From the NCBI GenBank assembly GCA_964458655.1, contig CAYWJT010000021.1, positions 1 to 38,108 on the forward strand: DNA of 38,108 nt. Reading direction: 5' to 3'. This document shows, one piece after another, positions 35,614 through 38,108 of this stretch. The DNA comes from CAYWJT01 sp964458655. GTDB taxonomy: Bacteria; Acidobacteriota; Aminicenantia; Aminicenantales; Saccharicenantaceae. Below the pieces are notes generated by a model that worked only from the letters and a program-made list of their open reading frames with translations, made no database searches and was not told the DNA's origin. The translations under genes and the position numbers were made by a program. Position 1 is the first letter of the stretch; each line of letters opens with the position of its first letter.

Positions 35614-36620
35614 CCAGGCTCGAGGATGTCGGCGAGTTCGGCTTCATCAGGCGCATCGCCCGACCTTTCCTGCGCCGGCTGCCCGCCTCGTTGAAGGGCA
35701 TAGGCGACGACTGCGCCGTCATCGAGCTCTCCGCCTCCAGTGCCCTCGTCGTCACGACCGATATGCTGGTCGAAGGCACTCATTTCATACGGGACAAGAT
35801 CGCGCCCTCTCGGCTCGGCCGCAAGAGCCTGGCGGTAAGTTTGAGCGATATCGCCGCCATGGGCGGCCGTCCCTGCTGGGCCTTCATCTCCCTGGCGCTT
35901 ACTCCCGGGACCAGTCTGGAGTATATGCAGGCTTTCTACTCGGGACTGAGACGCCTGGCCCAAACCCACGGCGTCCGGCTGCTCGGTGGGGACACGACCA
36001 GGTCAAGGTCCAATATGACCGTTGACGTCATGGTCATCGGCCTGGCCCATCCCCGCCGTGTCAAGCTCCGCAGCGGGGCCCGAGCCGGCGATATCGTAGC
36101 CGTGACGGACTGCCTCGGCGATTCCGAGGCCGGACTTAGGATCATCCTCGAAGGCCTGCCCCGGGACAGAGACGGGCGCCGGCTCGTCTTCCGGCACCTA
36201 AGTCCGGTGCCGCAACTGGCCGAAGGCTCCTGGCTGGCAGGCCGGCGGGAAGTCACGGCCATGATGGACGTCTCGGACGGGCTGGCTTCCGACATCATGC
36301 GGATCATGGAGAGCTCGGCCTGCGGAGCCGATATAGACCTTGAAAGCCTGCCCGTATCCGACGCTCTCCGGCGCTATTCGTTCCGGAGAGGCTGGGACGC
36401 CAAGCAGACGGCCGCGTCGGGAGGCGAGGATTACTGCCTGCTCCTCACGGCCGAAGCGGGCGCTTTCGGCGCGCTCCGGAACGCTTTCGAAAGGAAATTC
36501 GGTCGACCGCTGTATGCCGTGGGCAGGATCACCGCCGCGAAAAAGGGATTAAGATTCCTGCGCGGCGGCAGGCCGGCGCGCTTGGAAAAGGGCGGCTACG
36601 ACCACTTCCGCGCTCGCTGA
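35601..36620 (+). CDS. thiL: Thiamine-monophosphate kinase
   Basis: 339 aa, PurM-like fold. It phosphorylates thiamine phosphate to TPP, the active cofactor and the riboswitch ligand. Visible: GIGDDCAVI, TTDMLVEGTHF, KSLAVSLSDIAAMGG (metal- and ATP-contact Asp), LLGGDTTRS, MDVSDGLASDIMRI and AASGGEDYCLLLT. GGAGAGG lies before the ATG, inside thiE. Last gene of the operon. Confidence 0.95.
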   Translation: MRKVTRLEDVGEFGFIRRIARPFLRRLPASLKGIGDDCAVIELSASSALVVTTDMLVEGTHFIRDKIAPSRLGRKSLAVSLSDIAAMGGRPCWAFISLALTPGTSLEYMQAFYSGLRRLAQTHGVRLLGGDTTRSRSNMTVDVMVIGLAHPRRVKLRSGARAGDIVAVTDCLGDSEAGLRIILEGLPRDRDGRRLVFRHLSPVPQLAEGSWLAGRREVTAMMDVSDGLASDIMRIMESSACGADIDLESLPVSDALRRYSFRRGWDAKQTAASGGEDYCLLLTAEAGAFGALRNAFERKFGRPLYAVGRITAAKKGLRFLRGGRPARLEKGGYDHFRAR

Positions 36621-36716
36621 ACAGGGCCGCCATTAACCCGGCCAACCGCACCCGCGGATCCGGATCGTCTCGGCCGGCAGGACCGCGTTCCTCTCCCCAG
36701 CCCGGCCCGCTCGAAC

Positions 36717-36737
36717 CGACCGAAGCGATTTCGGTCG
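36717..36737. terminator. Possible bidirectional terminator hairpin
   Basis: A perfect 8-bp stem CGACCGAA/TTCGGTCG with a 5-base loop sits between the convergent thiL and barrel genes. U-tracts are weak on both sides, so termination is only suggested. Confidence 0.4.
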
Positions 36738-36744
36738 TTGCGGC

Positions 36745-37989
36745 TCAGAAGCCCGGGCTGATGCTCAGCTGGAAGTGCCAGCCGCGTTCGGGTCTCTGTA
36801 TGGGATAAACGTAGTTCAGGCCCAGTATTAGAACGCCGAACAGATTGGTCCTGACCCCGATCCCCGTGCTCGAGATGGGTTTGCGGTTGCCGCCGGCGAA
36901 CCAGGGCCGGACGTCTTCCTTGGTCTCGCCGCCCCACCAGTACCCCGGCTCGTTGGCGTAAGCGAGGCCCCAGTCGTAGAAACCGTAGAACTCGAGGGGC
37001 CAGGCCCCGTAGTAGCCCTTGCCCAGGCCGAGCATCCTGAGGAGCGGGAACCGCAACTCGACGTTGGCCACGATCATCTTGCTCCCGAACAGCCGGTTGA
37101 AGTCGAAGTTGCCGCCCTGTTCGAATTCAGCCGAGGTAAAGGACTCGTAGCCCCGGACCAGGTCCCAATAGGCGATGTAGACCGGGTAGAAGCGGTCGTC
37201 CTCGGCGTCCTTGCCGTAGCGGCCGTAGTGCAGGGCCCGAAAGGCCAGGGTAACAGGCTTCACGGGCATGACGTATTTCCGGAAATCGGCTACCAGCGTG
37301 ATGAAGGTCATCTGGCCCAGGGTAGGCGTCACGGAAACGCCGTAGTTCTGACCGAGGATGGGGCTGGTGGCTCCGAAGATGCCTGTGTCGTAGTAATAGC
37401 CGAGGCTGGCGTAGCCGTAACTGATGCCGGACGGGACAGAGCCGCTTTCCTTGCCCCGGAAGATGAGCGAACCGTCGATCAGCGAGTAGATGTTCGAATA
37501 CAGGGAGCGGCTGAAGCTGATGTTGCGGAAGCCGCCGCTCACCTCGAAGCGCCGGACCTGGTTGATGGGGTAGTTCCCGAAGAAGGACACGTCGGTATTG
37601 ATGATCCGATAGACGTCCTCGACCTCGAACAGGGCCGGTTCGCCGCCGAACAGGCCTTCATAGATGTAGTAATAATAGTAAGGATAGACGAACCTCTGGC
37701 CGGCAAAACCCCAGTTGAAACGCCGTCTGGTGTTGATATACGCGAGGACGGCGGAAGTGTCTGTCAGGGTCCGGCCGGTCAGGGCGGTGGTCACGATCGT
37801 GTGGTAGCCGAGCATGTCGCTCCAGTAGGCCGAGACCCCGCCGGCGCCGTAGGTGCCGTACCTGTCGACGCCGAACGCGATCGAGGGCGGGGTCACGTAA
37901 TCCAGCGTCAGTTTGGGCTTGTATTCGGTTATGAGGAAATCCGTATCCTTGGGCAGACCGAACAGCGGGTTGCGGAGCAGGCGGGGCAT
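36745..37989 (-). CDS. C-terminal outer-membrane barrel of a surface-antigen protein, N-terminus missing
   Basis: At least 414 aa, no signal peptide and no plausible N-terminal domain. The sequence is a beta-barrel of alternating aromatic and polar residues with DYVTPPSIAFGVDRYGTYGAGGVSAYWSDMLGYH and an aromatic C-terminal end (LSISPGF) as in outer-membrane proteins. Similar C-terminal barrels are attached to TolB/PD40-type propellers in large proteins of this kind of bacterium (memory, not checked). The frame is open only to 38037, then stops, and the sequence upstream of about 37990 instead encodes another protein on the other strand. It is either a truncated gene or one cut by a chimeric join. 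Confidence 0.65.
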   Translation of the reverse strand: MPRLLRNPLFGLPKDTDFLITEYKPKLTLDYVTPPSIAFGVDRYGTYGAGGVSAYWSDMLGYHTIVTTALTGRTLTDTSAVLAYINTRRRFNWGFAGQRFVYPYYYYYIYEGLFGGEPALFEVEDVYRIINTDVSFFGNYPINQVRRFEVSGGFRNISFSRSLYSNIYSLIDGSLIFRGKESGSVPSGISYGYASLGYYYDTGIFGATSPILGQNYGVSVTPTLGQMTFITLVADFRKYVMPVKPVTLAFRALHYGRYGKDAEDDRFYPVYIAYWDLVRGYESFTSAEFEQGGNFDFNRLFGSKMIVANVELRFPLLRMLGLGKGYYGAWPLEFYGFYDWGLAYANEPGYWWGGETKEDVRPWFAGGNRKPISSTGIGVRTNLFGVLILGLNYVYPIQRPERGWHFQLSISPGF

Positions 37990-38009
37990 GCACTGCCGGC
38001 CCGGTGTCG

Positions 38010-38108
38010 ATGCGGGTGGGCTACTTCCCGAATATCACTCACAGCCCGTCGCTCATCGGCATCCCGCGCGCGGACTTTCAGGAGGCCCTGGGGCCGGATG
38101 TCGTGCTG
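38010..38108 (+). CDS. ABC-type nitrate/sulfonate/taurine-like substrate-binding protein, partial at both ends
   Basis: 33 codons to the window edge: RVGYFPNITHSPSLIGIPRA then DFQEALGPDVVL. This is the opening of the mature domain of SsuA/TauA/NMT1-like periplasmic binding proteins. The codons just upstream in frame include GGAC, like the end of a lipobox, but there is no start, signal peptide or ribosome-binding site; further upstream is antisense to the barrel gene and contains a stop at 37932. An ATG at 38010 and GTG at 38004 are available but neither looks like a real start. It is 5'-truncated at the same place as the neighbouring barrel gene. Confidence 0.6.
   Translation, partial: MRVGYFPNITHSPSLIGIPRADFQEALGPDVVL

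Overview
The window is a GC-rich bacterial scaffold that contains one internal 10-N gap. It is densely packed, with short intergenic gaps, ATGA-type gene overlaps and clear Shine-Dalgarno sites. Signal peptides, two outer-membrane barrel proteins and a lipoprotein point to a diderm. Two very large sortilin/VPS10-like Asp-box propeller proteins, gamma-glutamyltransferase and several amino-acid dehydrogenases fit a peptide- and amino-acid-using heterotroph. My best guess is the Acidobacteriota/Aminicenantes neighbourhood; that is inference, because no rRNA or marker phylogeny is available here.

Layout: 1-249 holds a 141-bp nested inverted-repeat element. 250-3460 (minus) alternates protein genes and serine tRNAs: tadA, tRNA-Ser(CGA), hom, tRNA-Ser(GGA), rocD. 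Threonine synthase (3550-4746) is divergent from tadA. 4797-8885 (minus) has a saccharopine/lysine-dehydrogenase-like gene followed by the first VPS10-like gene, which is interrupted by the N run. 9149-10315 is a small Omp85-type barrel. 10521-12872 (minus) is a gamma-glutamyltransferase gene followed by mscL. 13102-16369 (plus) is a two-gene flavoprotein dehydrogenase whose large subunit carries four kinds of redox module. 16385-19890 (minus) is an iron/cobalamin-type ABC importer ending in a ferric-reductase-like membrane protein. 19997-23119 (minus) is the second VPS10-like gene. 23293-24473 (minus) is PilZ, lipoprotein and DUF4342.

24474-24792 carries two kinds of dispersed repeat, next to the promoter of a long-chain acyl-CoA synthetase. 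26779-30914 (plus) encodes an MFS transporter, a Gfo/Idh/MocA oxidoreductase and an exported xylose-isomerase-like/DUF1080 fusion. It looks like a sugar locus of the 3-keto-glycoside type, with a 25-bp palindrome on its first promoter. 31270-33845 is a DAK2-DegV fusion (a one-chain fatty-acid kinase candidate) plus a DUF1295 membrane protein. 33880-36620 is a promoter, TPP riboswitch and terminator followed by thiM-thiE-thiL. The right end holds the C-terminal barrel of an outer-membrane protein (minus). It meets the head of a substrate-binding protein (plus), and both lack their N-termini at the same point, so the last ~120 bases may be a chimeric join.

Most recurrent promoters look sigma70-like, several with an extended -10 (TGn before TATAAT). 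The most useful results are the repeat families, the restoration of the gapped gene, the regulatory palindromes, the multi-module fusions and the suspicious right-hand junction. I found no CRISPR array, prophage, toxin-antitoxin system or complete insertion sequence.
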